A stretch of 64,000 bases of DNA, taken from Ignavibacteria bacterium RIFOXYB12_FULL_35_14 (GTDB lineage: Bacteria; Bacteroidota; Ignavibacteria; Ignavibacteriales; Ignavibacteriaceae). Numbering within the stretch: position 1 is the first letter of the stretch; each line of letters begins with the position of its first letter. The DNA is taken from positions 44,494-108,493 of the forward strand of contig MHAR01000060.1 in NCBI GenBank assembly GCA_001803045.1. The letters run 5' to 3'. The translations under genes were made by a program, and so were the position numbers. The notes beneath the pieces were generated by a model. It was not told the DNA's origin. It was given only the letters and a program-made list of their open reading frames with translations, and ran no database searches. Below are positions 1-8,420 of the stretch, piece by piece.

Positions 1-53
1 TTGATTCGATATTACAAGGTCAAATTACTGGAAGAATAGTTGTAAAACTTTAA
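1..53 (+). CDS. C-terminal end of an MDR (zinc-type alcohol dehydrogenase/quinone oxidoreductase) protein, partial
   Basis: Only the last 16 codons and the TAA stop (51-53) lie inside the window, read in frame 3. The translation ends with ILQGQITGRIVVKL, which resembles the end of medium-chain dehydrogenase/reductases of the quinone-oxidoreductase type, where a last helix 'the interval ..G...GR.V..' closes the protein. The fragment is too short for certainty; any oxidoreductase with a similar tail is possible. The gene starts upstream of the window. Confidence 0.4.
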   Translation, partial: DSILQGQITGRIVVKL

Positions 54-70
54 AGGATTTTCGGGGCTGA

Positions 71-162
71 CCAAAAAGTAATTTTCAATTTTAAAATCTG
101 TGCAAATCCGTTAAAATCATTGTTATCAGTGTGCTATTTATTATATAATAATTACTTTTTGG
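71..162. repeat. MITE-like intergenic element with 13-bp inverted ends
   Basis: CCAAAAAGTAATT at 71-83 is mirrored exactly by AATTACTTTTTGG at 150-162. The match extends imperfectly outward (CTGA before, ACAG after). The AT-rich interior holds a sequence of the type 'ctgtgcaaatccgttaaaa' that recurs in degenerate form in other intergenic gaps of the window. No reading frame is present. It could be a miniature transposable element or a bidirectional terminator. Confidence 0.5.
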
Positions 163-187
163 ACAGTCACCAAGGGTAAGGGCTTTT

Positions 188-583
188 TTATTTAAAACAA
201 GTTCCTTTAGCTGTCATCCATGGATGAACTTCATATCTTAACCTTCCTGCTTTTATTGCCGGATCGGTTTCGACTAATTCCATCACTTCTTTTTCCGATT
301 CAACATCGAAAATAAAAATTCCCCGTAAGTCCTGATTGTCAAGAAACGGACCTGCAACAATGAGCTTACCTTCATCTGCGAGCCGTTGTATATTTTTCAA
401 ATGCTCTTCTTGAATTCTCATGGCTTCAACAGAATCTTGATTTCTGTTTGGACCTTTGTAGAGAAAAACCATTTGATATGTTTTCATTTCGTATTTTGGT
501 TTTTCCTTGTCTTGGGCAAGAACATTCAAGAACAAGCAGGAATATAGAAACGTGAAAAGAAAAATGAATAACAATTTATCCAT
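188..583 (-). CDS. Secreted YciI-like protein
   Basis: The protein is 131 aa from the ATG at 583, which has GGAG about 6 bases upstream; a TTG at 595 is a poorer alternative. The N-terminus is a signal peptide (hydrophobic run ending in VLAQ). The mature part matches the YCII-related, ferredoxin-like alpha/beta fold: a QMVFL strand, a stretch around EEHLKNIQRLADEGKLIVAGPF, then GIFIFDV and the DPAIKAGRLRYEVHPW tail. YciI-like proteins are small and mostly uncharacterised; some are dehalogenase-like or act with a conserved His/Asp pair. An exported version suggests a periplasmic role, which is inference. It lies just downstream of the GNAT gene on the same strand and may be co-transcribed. Confidence 0.75.
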   Translation of the reverse strand: MDKLLFIFLFTFLYSCLFLNVLAQDKEKPKYEMKTYQMVFLYKGPNRNQDSVEAMRIQEEHLKNIQRLADEGKLIVAGPFLDNQDLRGIFIFDVESEKEVMELVETDPAIKAGRLRYEVHPWMTAKGTCFK

Positions 584-595
584 TACTAACTCCAA

Positions 596-1180
596 TCATA
601 AATAATATCTCATTATCGGTCTGGTTGGAGAACCTCTATGAACTTCCTTAAATCCAACCTTTCGGAATGCAGAAGCAAAGCAAGTCCAAGCAAATGCCGA
701 TGGTGTGTTTTTTGAATCGATTGGATAACCTTCAACAATCTTAGCTTTATTTTTCTTAGCATGAGTCAAAGCAGCTTCAAGAAGCTTTTCAGTTACTCCT
801 TTTCTTCTATATTTCCTATCAACAAAAAAGCATACTACTGACCAAACTTTTTCATGGTCAATTCTCTTTAACACTCTTGAATTTTCAAGCAAAGCATAGG
901 ATTCTCTCGGTTCAATTGCACACCATCCAACCGGAGCGTCATTATCATAAGCTATAATTCCGGGTATCGTTCCAGAGCTTATAATTTTTTTGATCGCCTT
1001 TTTGTTGCCCGCGCCTTTTTGTATTTCATATTCCGATCTTTTCAATCTCCACCACATGCACCAGCATCCGCCGTATGCACCATTAGCTCCGAATAGTTTT
1101 TCAAAGTCCTTCCAGCGTTCAGGAGTTAATGGATAAAACTTCAGCACCAGATTTGAGGAATGTTTAGAGTTCAATTTCAT
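596..1180 (-). CDS. GNAT family N-acetyltransferase
   Basis: A 194-aa protein with a GCN5-related acetyltransferase fold. The acetyl-CoA binding motif A is visible as VWSVVCFFVDRKYRRKGV (about residues 111-128), followed by the helix TEKLLEAALTHAKK and a final substrate-side strand. An N-terminal WCMWWR stretch (about 41-46) with neighbouring cysteines is typical of a small GNAT subfamily in Bacteroidota, whose substrate is unknown to me. The YciI-like gene begins about 12 bases after its stop, so the two probably form a leftward pair. Confidence 0.8.
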   Translation of the reverse strand: MKLNSKHSSNLVLKFYPLTPERWKDFEKLFGANGAYGGCWCMWWRLKRSEYEIQKGAGNKKAIKKIISSGTIPGIIAYDNDAPVGWCAIEPRESYALLENSRVLKRIDHEKVWSVVCFFVDRKYRRKGVTEKLLEAALTHAKKNKAKIVEGYPIDSKNTPSAFAWTCFASAFRKVGFKEVHRGSPTRPIMRYYL

Positions 1181-1241
1181 AAACTGAATTAACCTATCTT
1201 ATTTACTGAAGTTACGCAAAACAATAAAATTTCTTTGTTTT

Positions 1242-1311
1242 GTCATTCCGAATTTATTTCGGAATTTTCTTTTTAGTTAAATTTAAGATGCTGAAATGAA
1301 TTCAGCATGAC
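1242..1311. repeat. Palindromic intergenic repeat with GTCA...TGAC ends
   Basis: The unit begins with GTCAT (1242-1246) and ends with ATGAC (1307-1311). It holds two internal hairpins, CCGAATTTATTTCGG and ATGCTGAAATGAATTCAGCAT in pieces. Similar GTCA/TGAC-bounded palindromes occur near 49,109 and 51,681-51,782, so this is one member of a dispersed REP-like family. Confidence 0.6.
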
Positions 1312-1327
1312 GTCTACATAACATCAG

Positions 1328-1780
1328 TTATTTAGGAAGCTTTCCAAACAACTTCCAAATCCAGCGATGAAATTTATGGAATGATTCTACCGGTTCCGTA
1401 AACATCATAATGCATTCGCCGCTCACTACGGATATATTATTTTCTTCACAGAAATTTATTGCTTCCTCAGAGCTTGATCCTTGCTGAAACCAAATTGATT
1501 TTACTCCAAGTTGATGAGCTTCTCTCACAACTGCTTCTGATTGTTTTGGAGGAACAACCAGCAGCACTCCATCAAATGCACCACTGATTGAACTTAAATT
1601 TGGATAGCACTTGTAAGAATCTACTGAGTCGGCATTCGGATTAACTGGAAAAACTTTGTAGCCCTTATCTTTAAGATTTTTGTAAGCAATATATCCGAAC
1701 TTTTTCTTGTCGCGAGATACTCCAACTACCGCAATTGATTTATTTTTTAGGAAAATATTTACAGCATGCTTAGTTGTCAT
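1328..1780 (-). CDS. CoA-binding domain protein (YccU-like)
   Basis: The 150-aa protein is a single Rossmann-type CoA_binding domain, as in YccU and the N-domain of succinyl-CoA synthetase alpha. Visible marks are IAVVGVSRDKKKFGY (nucleotide-binding loop, about residues 16-30), YKVFPVNPNA, DGVLLVVPP and the central VKSIWFQQGSSSEEA. Length and order fit the family. The function of stand-alone proteins of this kind is not established; they bind CoA derivatives or other nucleotides. It is a single leftward gene facing the lysine operon. Confidence 0.85.
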   Translation of the reverse strand: MTTKHAVNIFLKNKSIAVVGVSRDKKKFGYIAYKNLKDKGYKVFPVNPNADSVDSYKCYPNLSSISGAFDGVLLVVPPKQSEAVVREAHQLGVKSIWFQQGSSSEEAINFCEENNISVVSGECIMMFTEPVESFHKFHRWIWKLFGKLPK

Positions 1781-1949
1781 AAAATTGTCTTTGTCTTTTT
1801 CAAAATCTACAAATTTTTTATTGATAAGTCGAGATAATTTTTTACTAGAACAGTCATTGTTTCTAAAATTTCATTTTATCTAATTTCAAATTTTTATTGC
1901 AAAGCCGTAAAATATTGTTTACATTCGCAAAAAAATTATTGGAGAATAC

Positions 1950-2117
1950 ATGACGACAGAATGTCCGGTATGCGGTGCACAAGTAGAACTGAAGGAAGGA
2001 ACAGTTGTTGGTGAATTAATTGAATGCCCCGATTGCGGAACTGAACTTGAAGTCGTTTCACTTGATCCCCCAACAGTAAACGAAGCTCCTCAAGAAGAAG
2101 AAGATTGGGGTGAATAA
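1950..2117 (+). CDS. lysW: LysW amino-group carrier protein
   Basis: This 55-aa acidic protein starts at the ATG at 1950, with GGAG at 1941-1944. It has two CxxC knuckles (C5-P-V-C8 and C26-P-D-C29) forming a zinc ribbon, and ends in the EDWGE signature. LysX attaches alpha-aminoadipate (or glutamate) to the side chain of the last Glu, and LysZ, LysY and LysJ then work on the carrier-bound substrate. It heads the operon, and its TAA is followed directly by the TTG start of the homocitrate synthase-like gene, which suggests translational coupling. Confidence 0.95.
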   Translation: MTTECPVCGAQVELKEGTVVGELIECPDCGTELEVVSLDPPTVNEAPQEEEDWGE

Positions 2118-3275
2118 TTGATTTTAGTTTTAGATTCAACTCTTAGAGAAGGCGAACAAACTCCTGGTGTTTATTTCGATAAACATATAAAACTTGCAAT
2201 ATCCAATTTGCTGGATGAGGTCGGTGTCGATATTATTGAAGCGGGCCACCCGATGGTTACACATGAAATACATGCCGCCGTTAAATCCATCGCTCAGAAA
2301 AATTATAAAGCAATAGTGGGTGCACATTCACGATCTTTAAAATCCGATGTTGATCTTGCACTCGAGTGTGGTGTTGGCTTCATTGGTATTTTCTATTGTG
2401 TCTCCGATGAAAGATTAAATACTGTATTTAAAAAAGATCTCGATTCGGCAATCAGATTAATTACCGATGTTATCAAATATGCTAAGGAGCAGAACCCAAA
2501 ATTATTAATCAGGTACACACCGGAAGATACAGTCCGTTCACAATTTGAAAATGTTGTTAAAGCAGCCGTTGAAGCTGTTGAAGCTGGTGCCGATATTATC
2601 AGTGTTGCAGATACAACAGGTTATATGGTTCCAGGAACTAACCGAAGCATGTACGATTATATAACAAGATTAAAAGATGAATTTGCCAAAAGAAATCTTT
2701 CTCCTAAAATTGCCGTTCATTGCCATAATGATAGGGGTTTGGCGTTAGCGAATGCTCTCGACGCATACCGTGCGGGAGTTAATATTATAGATGCCGCTGC
2801 TTTAGGACTTGGTGAAAGGGCCGGTATAGTTGATCTTGCTCAGCTTCTAACAGTTCTTACTGTCGATTACAATGAAAGAAGATGGAACTTATCTAAACTA
2901 GTTGATCTATACGATTTGGTTAGTAAACATTCCGGAATTCCAATTCCGGCAAACTATCCGATTACCGGTCATAATGCATTTACTCATTGTGCAGGCGTTC
3001 ATACTCACGCCGCATCAATCAATCCTATGCACTACGAAAGTCTAAACCCCGAATTGCTTGGCAGGCAGAGAACTTTTGCTCTTGATCATATGTCCGGTAT
3101 CGCTTCGTTAAGATATGCCTTGGTTATGATAGGTGAGGAATCCTTAGATGATGAATTACAGCTTGATGTAATAAAAGAAGTAAAATCAGTTGGTCAGCGA
3201 GGCCGCATTGTTGATCTTCCCGAACTTAAACATATCGTTGATGCAGTGAAACATCACCAGACATACACCAAGTGA
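2118..3275 (+). CDS. Homocitrate synthase-like enzyme (DRE-TIM family)
   Basis: The protein is 385 aa. It belongs to the HMGL-like/DRE-TIM acyltransferases, which condense acetyl-CoA with a 2-oxo acid. The opening [14 protein letters not shown] carries the catalytic Arg and the metal-binding Asp; AVHCHNDRG (about residue 193) is the metal-binding HxH-type motif; ALGLGERAG is the conserved Gly-rich turn; and [15 protein letters not shown] lies in the C-terminal lid. Next to LysW, condensation of acetyl-CoA with 2-oxoglutarate to homocitrate is the likely reaction, the first step of the alpha-aminoadipate route. 2-isopropylmalate or citramalate synthase are alternatives. The start is a TTG set immediately after lysW. 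It overlaps the frame before lysX. Confidence 0.85.
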   Translation: MILVLDSTLREGEQTPGVYFDKHIKLAISNLLDEVGVDIIEAGHPMVTHEIHAAVKSIAQKNYKAIVGAHSRSLKSDVDLALECGVGFIGIFYCVSDERLNTVFKKDLDSAIRLITDVIKYAKEQNPKLLIRYTPEDTVRSQFENVVKAAVEAVEAGADIISVADTTGYMVPGTNRSMYDYITRLKDEFAKRNLSPKIAVHCHNDRGLALANALDAYRAGVNIIDAAALGLGERAGIVDLAQLLTVLTVDYNERRWNLSKLVDLYDLVSKHSGIPIPANYPITGHNAFTHCAGVHTHAASINPMHYESLNPELLGRQRTFALDHMSGIASLRYALVMIGEESLDDELQLDVIKEVKSVGQRGRIVDLPELKHIVDAVKHHQTYTK

Positions 3276-3328
3276 GTTTCACTCACTATTCCCTTGACAA
3301 CAAAATAATAAACTGGAGAATAATAAAA

Positions 3329-4177
3329 ATGAAAATTGGATTGCTTCATTCCTTAATACGAAAAGATGAAAAATTCTTAATAGATGAATTAAAAGTTGTA
3401 AAAGGTGTCGAACTTAAAATGCTCGATGACCGGGAAGTAACTTTTAACCTCGGGAAAGATAATTTTGATATTGACGTAGTTGTTGAAAGATGTATTAACC
3501 ATTCAAGAGCTTTACACGGATTAAAATTATTTGAGTCAGCGGGAATTAGATGTGTTAATACTTATAATGTCGCCACCATCTGCGGCGATAAATTGCTAAC
3601 ATCAGTTGCATTAGCCGAAAATAAAGTTCCACAGCCGGAAGTGCGGGTAGCATTTACAGAAGAATCTGCACTTAAAGCGATTGAAAAAATGGGCTACCCT
3701 GTCGTGCTTAAACCTGCCGTAGGTTCTTGGGGAAGATTACTATCAAAAGTAAATGACCGAGATGCAGCTGAAGCAATTCTTGAACATAAAACTGTATTAG
3801 GTTCTTACCATCATTCAATTTTTTACATTCAAAAATATGTTGAGAAGAGCGGAAGAGACATTAGAAGTTTTGTTGTTGGCGATAAATGCATTGCCGCAAT
3901 TTATAGAACCTCACCTCATTGGATTACAAATACCGCACGCGGTGGTCTAGCAACAAACTGCCCTGTTACTGATGAACTTAATGATATATCTGTTCGTGCT
4001 GCTAAAGCAGTTGGTGGAGGAATAGTAGCAATCGACATTTTCGAAACAACCCAAGGGTTAACGGTAAACGAAGTAAATTATACTATGGAATATAAAAACA
4101 GCATTTCAACAACGGGAGTAAACATTCCTCAAAAAATGGTTGAGTATATTTTGCAAGTAGCTGAAGGAAGAAAATGA
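3329..4177 (+). CDS. lysX: LysW ligase LysX (ATP-grasp, RimK-like)
   Basis: A 282-aa RimK-type ATP-grasp ligase that joins the alpha-amino group of aminoadipate (or glutamate) to the C-terminal Glu of LysW. Evidence includes [15 protein letters not shown] at the start, [14 protein letters not shown] (ATP-binding strand and loop), [15 protein letters not shown], and [13 protein letters not shown] at the metal-binding end. The ATG at 3329 is chosen because CTGGAG lies about 9 bases upstream and LysX homologues begin here; a longer frame opens at 3272. It overlaps lysY by 4 bases. The substrate choice between lysine and arginine precursors cannot be read safely from the sequence. Confidence 0.92.
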   Translation: MKIGLLHSLIRKDEKFLIDELKVVKGVELKMLDDREVTFNLGKDNFDIDVVVERCINHSRALHGLKLFESAGIRCVNTYNVATICGDKLLTSVALAENKVPQPEVRVAFTEESALKAIEKMGYPVVLKPAVGSWGRLLSKVNDRDAAEAILEHKTVLGSYHHSIFYIQKYVEKSGRDIRSFVVGDKCIAAIYRTSPHWITNTARGGLATNCPVTDELNDISVRAAKAVGGGIVAIDIFETTQGLTVNEVNYTMEYKNSISTTGVNIPQKMVEYILQVAEGRK

Positions 4178-5220
4178 GCAAAGTTAAGGCATCAATTGTC
4201 GGTGCTTCAGGTTACACCGGTGGAGAGTTATTACGATTACTGTTATTTCATCCGAATGTTGAAGTTGTTCAAGCTACATCGGAAAGTTATACAGGTAAGT
4301 TTGTTTATAAAGTGCATCCCAACTTGCGTAAATCAACAATGCTTAAATTCATATCTACAAATGAACTTGAACCATGCGACATCTTATTCCTTTGCCTTCC
4401 TCACAATAGTTCTCAGAAGAGAATTGATGAATTCAAGAATTTAGCCCCAAGAATTATTGATCTCAGTGCGGACTTCCGTTTGAAAGATTCAGCCGAATAT
4501 GAAAAATGGTACGGTCATAAGCATTCTCGCCCGGATTTGCTGAATAAATTTATTTATGGTATCCCGGAGTTACATCGCAAAGAAATGAAAAAAGCAAATT
4601 ACATTTCAAGCGCAGGATGCAACGCAACTGCAAGCATTCTTGGTTTATATCCGTTATTTAAGAATGGTTTGGTTGAAGAAGATAGAACAGTCATAGAAGT
4701 TAAAGCCGGATCAAGTGAAGGCGGCAACAAAGTAAACGAAGGTTCGCATCACCCGGAAAGAAGCGGTGTCGTGCGGTCTTACATGCCAACACAACACAGG
4801 CACTCAGCAGAAATATTACAGGAACTTTCGTTCGTGAAGAAAATTAATGTTCACTTTTCTGCAACGGCAATTGATATTGTTCGTGGATTACTTGCGACTT
4901 GCCATGTTTTCTTGAAAGAAAATTTACAGGAAAAAGATATTTGGAAAGTTTATCGCGAAGCATACGGGAATGAACCGTTCATCCGAATAGTTAAAGAAAG
5001 TGAAGGGATATATCGTTATCCCGAACCGAAATTACTCATTGGTACAAACTTTTGCGATATTGGTTTCAAGAAAGACGAATTCTCAAATCGCTTAGTTGTT
5101 ATCAGTGCTATAGATAATTTAATGAAAGGAGCTGCAGGACAAGCACTGCAAGCATTTAATTTAATGTATGGATTTGATGAACGAACCGGACTTGAATTTC
5201 CCGGGCTTCATCCAATTTAA
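4174..5220 (+). CDS. lysY: LysW-aminoadipyl phosphate reductase (ArgC/LysY)
   Basis: A 348-aa NADP-dependent reductase of the ArgC family. The N-terminal Rossmann motif is [14 protein letters not shown] (about 10-23), the catalytic cysteine sits in [10 protein letters not shown] (about 147-156), and the catalytic His region is GSHHPERSG. It reduces the acyl phosphate made by LysZ to the semialdehyde. The start overlaps the lysX stop by 4 bases (ATGA), a sign of translational coupling. Gene order X-Y-(GATase)-Z-J supports the LysW role over a free N-acetylglutamate pathway. Confidence 0.92.
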   Translation: MSKVKASIVGASGYTGGELLRLLLFHPNVEVVQATSESYTGKFVYKVHPNLRKSTMLKFISTNELEPCDILFLCLPHNSSQKRIDEFKNLAPRIIDLSADFRLKDSAEYEKWYGHKHSRPDLLNKFIYGIPELHRKEMKKANYISSAGCNATASILGLYPLFKNGLVEEDRTVIEVKAGSSEGGNKVNEGSHHPERSGVVRSYMPTQHRHSAEILQELSFVKKINVHFSATAIDIVRGLLATCHVFLKENLQEKDIWKVYREAYGNEPFIRIVKESEGIYRYPEPKLLIGTNFCDIGFKKDEFSNRLVVISAIDNLMKGAAGQALQAFNLMYGFDERTGLEFPGLHPI

Positions 5221-5278
5221 ATTTTCTTACTCTTTATCTTAATCTTTATCAAACGCAGGAAGAAAAGGTAGCTTTACA

Positions 5279-5923
5279 TTGTGCCGATTACTTTATGTTA
5301 ATTCTAAAGAAGAATTCTCAATCGCAGAATATTTGAAAAAGTTTGCAGGGGTTGCTAAACAAAGCCGTGAGTATCAAGGACACGGGTGGGGTTTTGCATT
5401 TTCTCAATATGACAAATGGAATTATTACAAGAACATAAAACCGATTTGGGAAGATGATTTAACACAGTTTGGAAAATCCAAACGGATTATTGCTCATGCC
5501 CGCAGCGCATTTAAAGACGAAGGAATTGTAGTTGAGAACAATATGCCGTTTTATGATGGCAATTATATTTTCATTTTTAACGGCGAACTGCAAGGAGTCA
5601 AAATTAAGGAAGAAGGCAGAATCGGAGCAGAAAAAATTTTTAATTACATCCAAAGATTTGATAAGGGAAACATTAAAGCTGCTCTTCAAAAAGGGACTGG
5701 GATAATATCAACGAAATCGGCTTATGTAAAAGCCATGAATATTTTACTAACCGATAAAAGCGCTGCCTATGTTTATTCTCAATTCAATGAAGATGAAGAC
5801 TATTTTACAATTCACAGAAAAATAAAAAACGAAACGATTATTGTTTGTTCGGATCCTTTTGCTGGAGAAATAGATTGGGAACCGGTACAAAATAATTCTT
5901 TAACGGAGTACAAATGTTTATAA
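5279..5923 (+). CDS. Class II glutamine amidotransferase (YafJ/EgtC-like)
   Basis: The 214-aa protein is an N-terminal nucleophile hydrolase. The start is a TTG at 5279 directly before TGC, giving Met-Cys2-Arg-Leu-Leu; Cys2 becomes the N-terminal nucleophile, which fixes this start. Further family marks are GHGWGFAF, IAHARSAF, NNMPFYDG and IFNGEL. Such enzymes remove ammonia from glutamine or cleave a gamma-glutamyl or similar amide. It sits between lysY and lysZ and overlaps lysZ by 10 bases, so it is part of the operon. No such step is part of the textbook LysW pathway; a role in releasing or protecting the LysW isopeptide is speculation. Confidence 0.85.
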   Translation: MCRLLYVNSKEEFSIAEYLKKFAGVAKQSREYQGHGWGFAFSQYDKWNYYKNIKPIWEDDLTQFGKSKRIIAHARSAFKDEGIVVENNMPFYDGNYIFIFNGELQGVKIKEEGRIGAEKIFNYIQRFDKGNIKAALQKGTGIISTKSAYVKAMNILLTDKSAAYVYSQFNEDEDYFTIHRKIKNETIIVCSDPFAGEIDWEPVQNNSLTEYKCL

Positions 5924-6705
5924 TTAAAATTGGCGGTGGAAAAGAAATTAATATAAAAGGAGTAATTTCTGATTTAGCGACCTTGAATGAAAAAATCATC
6001 ATTGTCCACGGTGCAAATGCTTTGCGAGATGAATTAGCACAAAAACTAAATTACGAAAAGAAGATCATTACTTCCCTCTCAGGTTATGATTCGGTTTTCA
6101 GCGATGAAAAAATGATCGACCTTGCAATGATGGCTTATGCCGGTCTTAAAAATAAACGGATAGTTGAATTGTGCCAGCAAAAAGGAATTAATGCAGTCGG
6201 ACTTTCAGGACTGGATGGAAAGCTTATTCAAGGTAAACGTAATAGCGGAATTAAAGTCCGTGAAGGCGGCAAAACTTTGTTGCTTCGCGATTTTTCAGGA
6301 AAACCAAAAGCAATTAACAAGCAGTTGCTGAATTTACTTTTAGTTAATGGATATACGCCCGTCCTAAGCATTCCATTAATTGATGAAAATAACTTTGCGA
6401 TAAATTCCGAGAACGATGATATAGTTGCACATCTTCAAATGGAAATGAAAGCTGAGAAAATCATTTCATTGATTGAAGCACCCAGATTTTTATTAGATAA
6501 GAATGATCCTTCTTCACTTGTCTTAAAAATTTCAAAAACTGAACTGGAAACAATGGAACAAAAAGTTGAAGGAAGAATGAAAAGAAAAATTCTTGCCATT
6601 AGAAAGCTCTTTGATGGCGGTAACACAACAGTCATTATTTCTGATGGAAGAACTGAAAGTCCTATTTTAGATGCACTGAATGGAAAAGGTACAACAATCA
6701 CATAA
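5914..6705 (+). CDS. lysZ: LysW-aminoadipate kinase (LysZ/ArgB family)
   Basis: A 263-aa amino-acid kinase that phosphorylates the carboxylate of LysW-bound aminoadipate. The opening FIIKIGGGKEIN has the glycine-rich phosphate loop, IIIVHGANALRDEL matches the second conserved block, AVGLSGLDGKLIQ is the substrate-binding region, and a C-terminal GGNTTVIISDG lies near the end, as in LysZ/ArgB. It overlaps the preceding amidotransferase by 10 bases and ends 13 bases before lysJ. Length is typical. Confidence 0.92.
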   Translation: MFIIKIGGGKEINIKGVISDLATLNEKIIIVHGANALRDELAQKLNYEKKIITSLSGYDSVFSDEKMIDLAMMAYAGLKNKRIVELCQQKGINAVGLSGLDGKLIQGKRNSGIKVREGGKTLLLRDFSGKPKAINKQLLNLLLVNGYTPVLSIPLIDENNFAINSENDDIVAHLQMEMKAEKIISLIEAPRFLLDKNDPSSLVLKISKTELETMEQKVEGRMKRKILAIRKLFDGGNTTVIISDGRTESPILDALNGKGTTIT

Positions 6706-6718
6706 AGATGATGATAAA

Positions 6719-7873
6719 ATGAAAGACTATAAAGCACTTGTTCAACAATACGAAATTGGAGTTTACCCAATGCGCGATCTGGTTCTTGTTAAAGGCAAGG
6801 GAGCTCATGTTTGGGATGATCAGGGGAATGAATACATTGATATGGCTTCGGGAATCAGTGTTGCAAATGTTGGGCATGCAAATGATAAAGTAGTAGATGC
6901 GATTTCAAAACAAGCGGCTACATTAATCACTTGTGCCAATACATTTTATAACGATACTAAAGCACTTTTTCTCGAAAAACTTTTTTCTATTACACCAGGT
7001 AATTTGAAAAAAGCTTTCCTAACTAATTCCGGTACTGAAGCTGTAGAAGCTGCTTTCAAGTTTGCACGTGCGGTAACAAAGAAAACTAAATTTGTGGCTG
7101 CAATGAAAGGATTTCACGGAAGAACCTACGGTGCATTAAGCGCAACATTTAAAAAAGAATATCGTGATATTTTTGAACCGCTCGTTCCGGGCTTTTCATT
7201 CGTTCCGTTTAATAATTTTGAGAAGCTTGTCGAAGTCGTTGATGACAACACTGCCGGAATTATCCTGGAATTAATTCAAGGTGAGGGCGGAATTAATATC
7301 GGACAGAAAGAGTATTTTCAAAAAGTTCGGGAACTTTGTACTGAAAAAAATATCCTCCTAATCATTGATGAAATACAAACTGGATTTTGCCGTACTGGCA
7401 AAATGTTCACTATTGAACATTATGGAATCGAAGCCGACATGATAACTTTAGCTAAATCAATTGCTGGGGGTTTCCCGATGGGAGCTTTACTTTGCTCAGA
7501 GAAAATCCAAATCGAAAAAAGCAGACACGGTTCTACATTCGGCGGCAATCCATTGGCATGTGCAGCAGGAATTGCTTCAATTAATTTCATGCTCGAAAAT
7601 AAATTGTGGGAACAAGCTGAAGCAAAGGGTAATTACTTTAGAGAACAATTATCAAAATATACATTGTCAAAAGTCCGTGAAATACGACAGATTGGTCTGA
7701 TGATTGGGATTGAACTGAAAGAAAAATCTCAGCCGATTATTCTTGAGTTGCTTAAGCATAAAATTTTATCGCTCCCCGCGGGTACCACTGTATTAAGATT
7801 ACTTCCGCCTCTTGTAATAAGTTATGAGGATCTGGATATTACTGTAAATAAGCTTGCAGAAGTATTGGTTTGA
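6719..7873 (+). CDS. lysJ: LysW-aminoadipate-semialdehyde aminotransferase LysJ
   Basis: A class III PLP-dependent aminotransferase of the ArgD/LysJ type, 384 aa from the ATG at 6719 (a longer frame opens at 6680 inside lysZ). Conserved parts are NSGTEAVEAAFKFAR (PLP phosphate site), GFHGRTYGAL, LIIDEIQTGFCRTG (PLP-binding Asp) and LAKSIAGGFPMGAL with the Schiff-base lysine. It transfers an amino group from glutamate to the carrier-bound semialdehyde, giving LysW-lysine. The final deacylase LysK is not in the window. The GNAT gene downstream overlaps by 4 bases. Confidence 0.92.
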   Translation: MKDYKALVQQYEIGVYPMRDLVLVKGKGAHVWDDQGNEYIDMASGISVANVGHANDKVVDAISKQAATLITCANTFYNDTKALFLEKLFSITPGNLKKAFLTNSGTEAVEAAFKFARAVTKKTKFVAAMKGFHGRTYGALSATFKKEYRDIFEPLVPGFSFVPFNNFEKLVEVVDDNTAGIILELIQGEGGINIGQKEYFQKVRELCTEKNILLIIDEIQTGFCRTGKMFTIEHYGIEADMITLAKSIAGGFPMGALLCSEKIQIEKSRHGSTFGGNPLACAAGIASINFMLENKLWEQAEAKGNYFREQLSKYTLSKVREIRQIGLMIGIELKEKSQPIILELLKHKILSLPAGTTVLRLLPPLVISYEDLDITVNKLAEVLV

Positions 7874-8394
7874 CAGTGAACAAAATAAATTTTACACCAT
7901 TCCCGCTTTTAGAGACTGAACGTCTAACTTTACGCCAACTATCTCTTGAAGACGCTAATGAAATATTTCGCCTTCGTTCTGACAAAAGTGTTAATAAATT
8001 TTTAGATAGACCAATTGCTAAGACAATTGATGATGCAAATCAATTCATCAACAAAATAAATGACAGCATTGCTAAAAACGAATTGATCTACTGGGCAATT
8101 ACTTTTAAGAATCATCCAAAATTAATCGGAACAATTTGCCTGTGGAATATTTCAGAAGATCGTACTAAAGCTGAAATTGGATTTGAATTACTCCCTGATC
8201 ATCAAGGAAAAGGAATTATGCGGGAAGTTCTGCCGATAGTGATTAAATTTGGCTTTGAAATAATGAAACTCGATTTCATTGAGGGTGAAGTAGACCCAAA
8301 CAATTTAACATCTATAAAACTTATGGAGAAGAATGGTTTTATCTCTCATAAGAGATTGCAGAATACTGTAATTTATTCTTTACAAAATCCTTAA
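7870..8394 (+). CDS. GNAT acetyltransferase (RimJ/RimL-like)
   Basis: A 174-aa acetyltransferase of the RimJ/RimL type. The opening LLETERLTLRQLSLEDANEI is the classic N-terminal strand of this group, AEIGFELLPDHQGKGIM is the acetyl-CoA site, and NLTSIKLMEKNGF is the conserved last helix. The family acetylates protein N-termini or small amines; the substrate here is unknown. It may start at TTG 7870, overlapping lysJ by 4 bases, or at GTG 7876. It ends the lysine operon. A link with lysine synthesis is only positional. Confidence 0.8.
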   Translation: MTVNKINFTPFPLLETERLTLRQLSLEDANEIFRLRSDKSVNKFLDRPIAKTIDDANQFINKINDSIAKNELIYWAITFKNHPKLIGTICLWNISEDRTKAEIGFELLPDHQGKGIMREVLPIVIKFGFEIMKLDFIEGEVDPNNLTSIKLMEKNGFISHKRLQNTVIYSLQNP

Positions 8395-8420
8395 GCATTA
8401 ACAGCAAATATCGTTATTAT

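Noticed and set aside
1936..2139. Leftward 67-aa frame over lysW
   Set aside because: It is the antisense shadow of lysW, which has an unmistakable zinc ribbon and EDWGE end.
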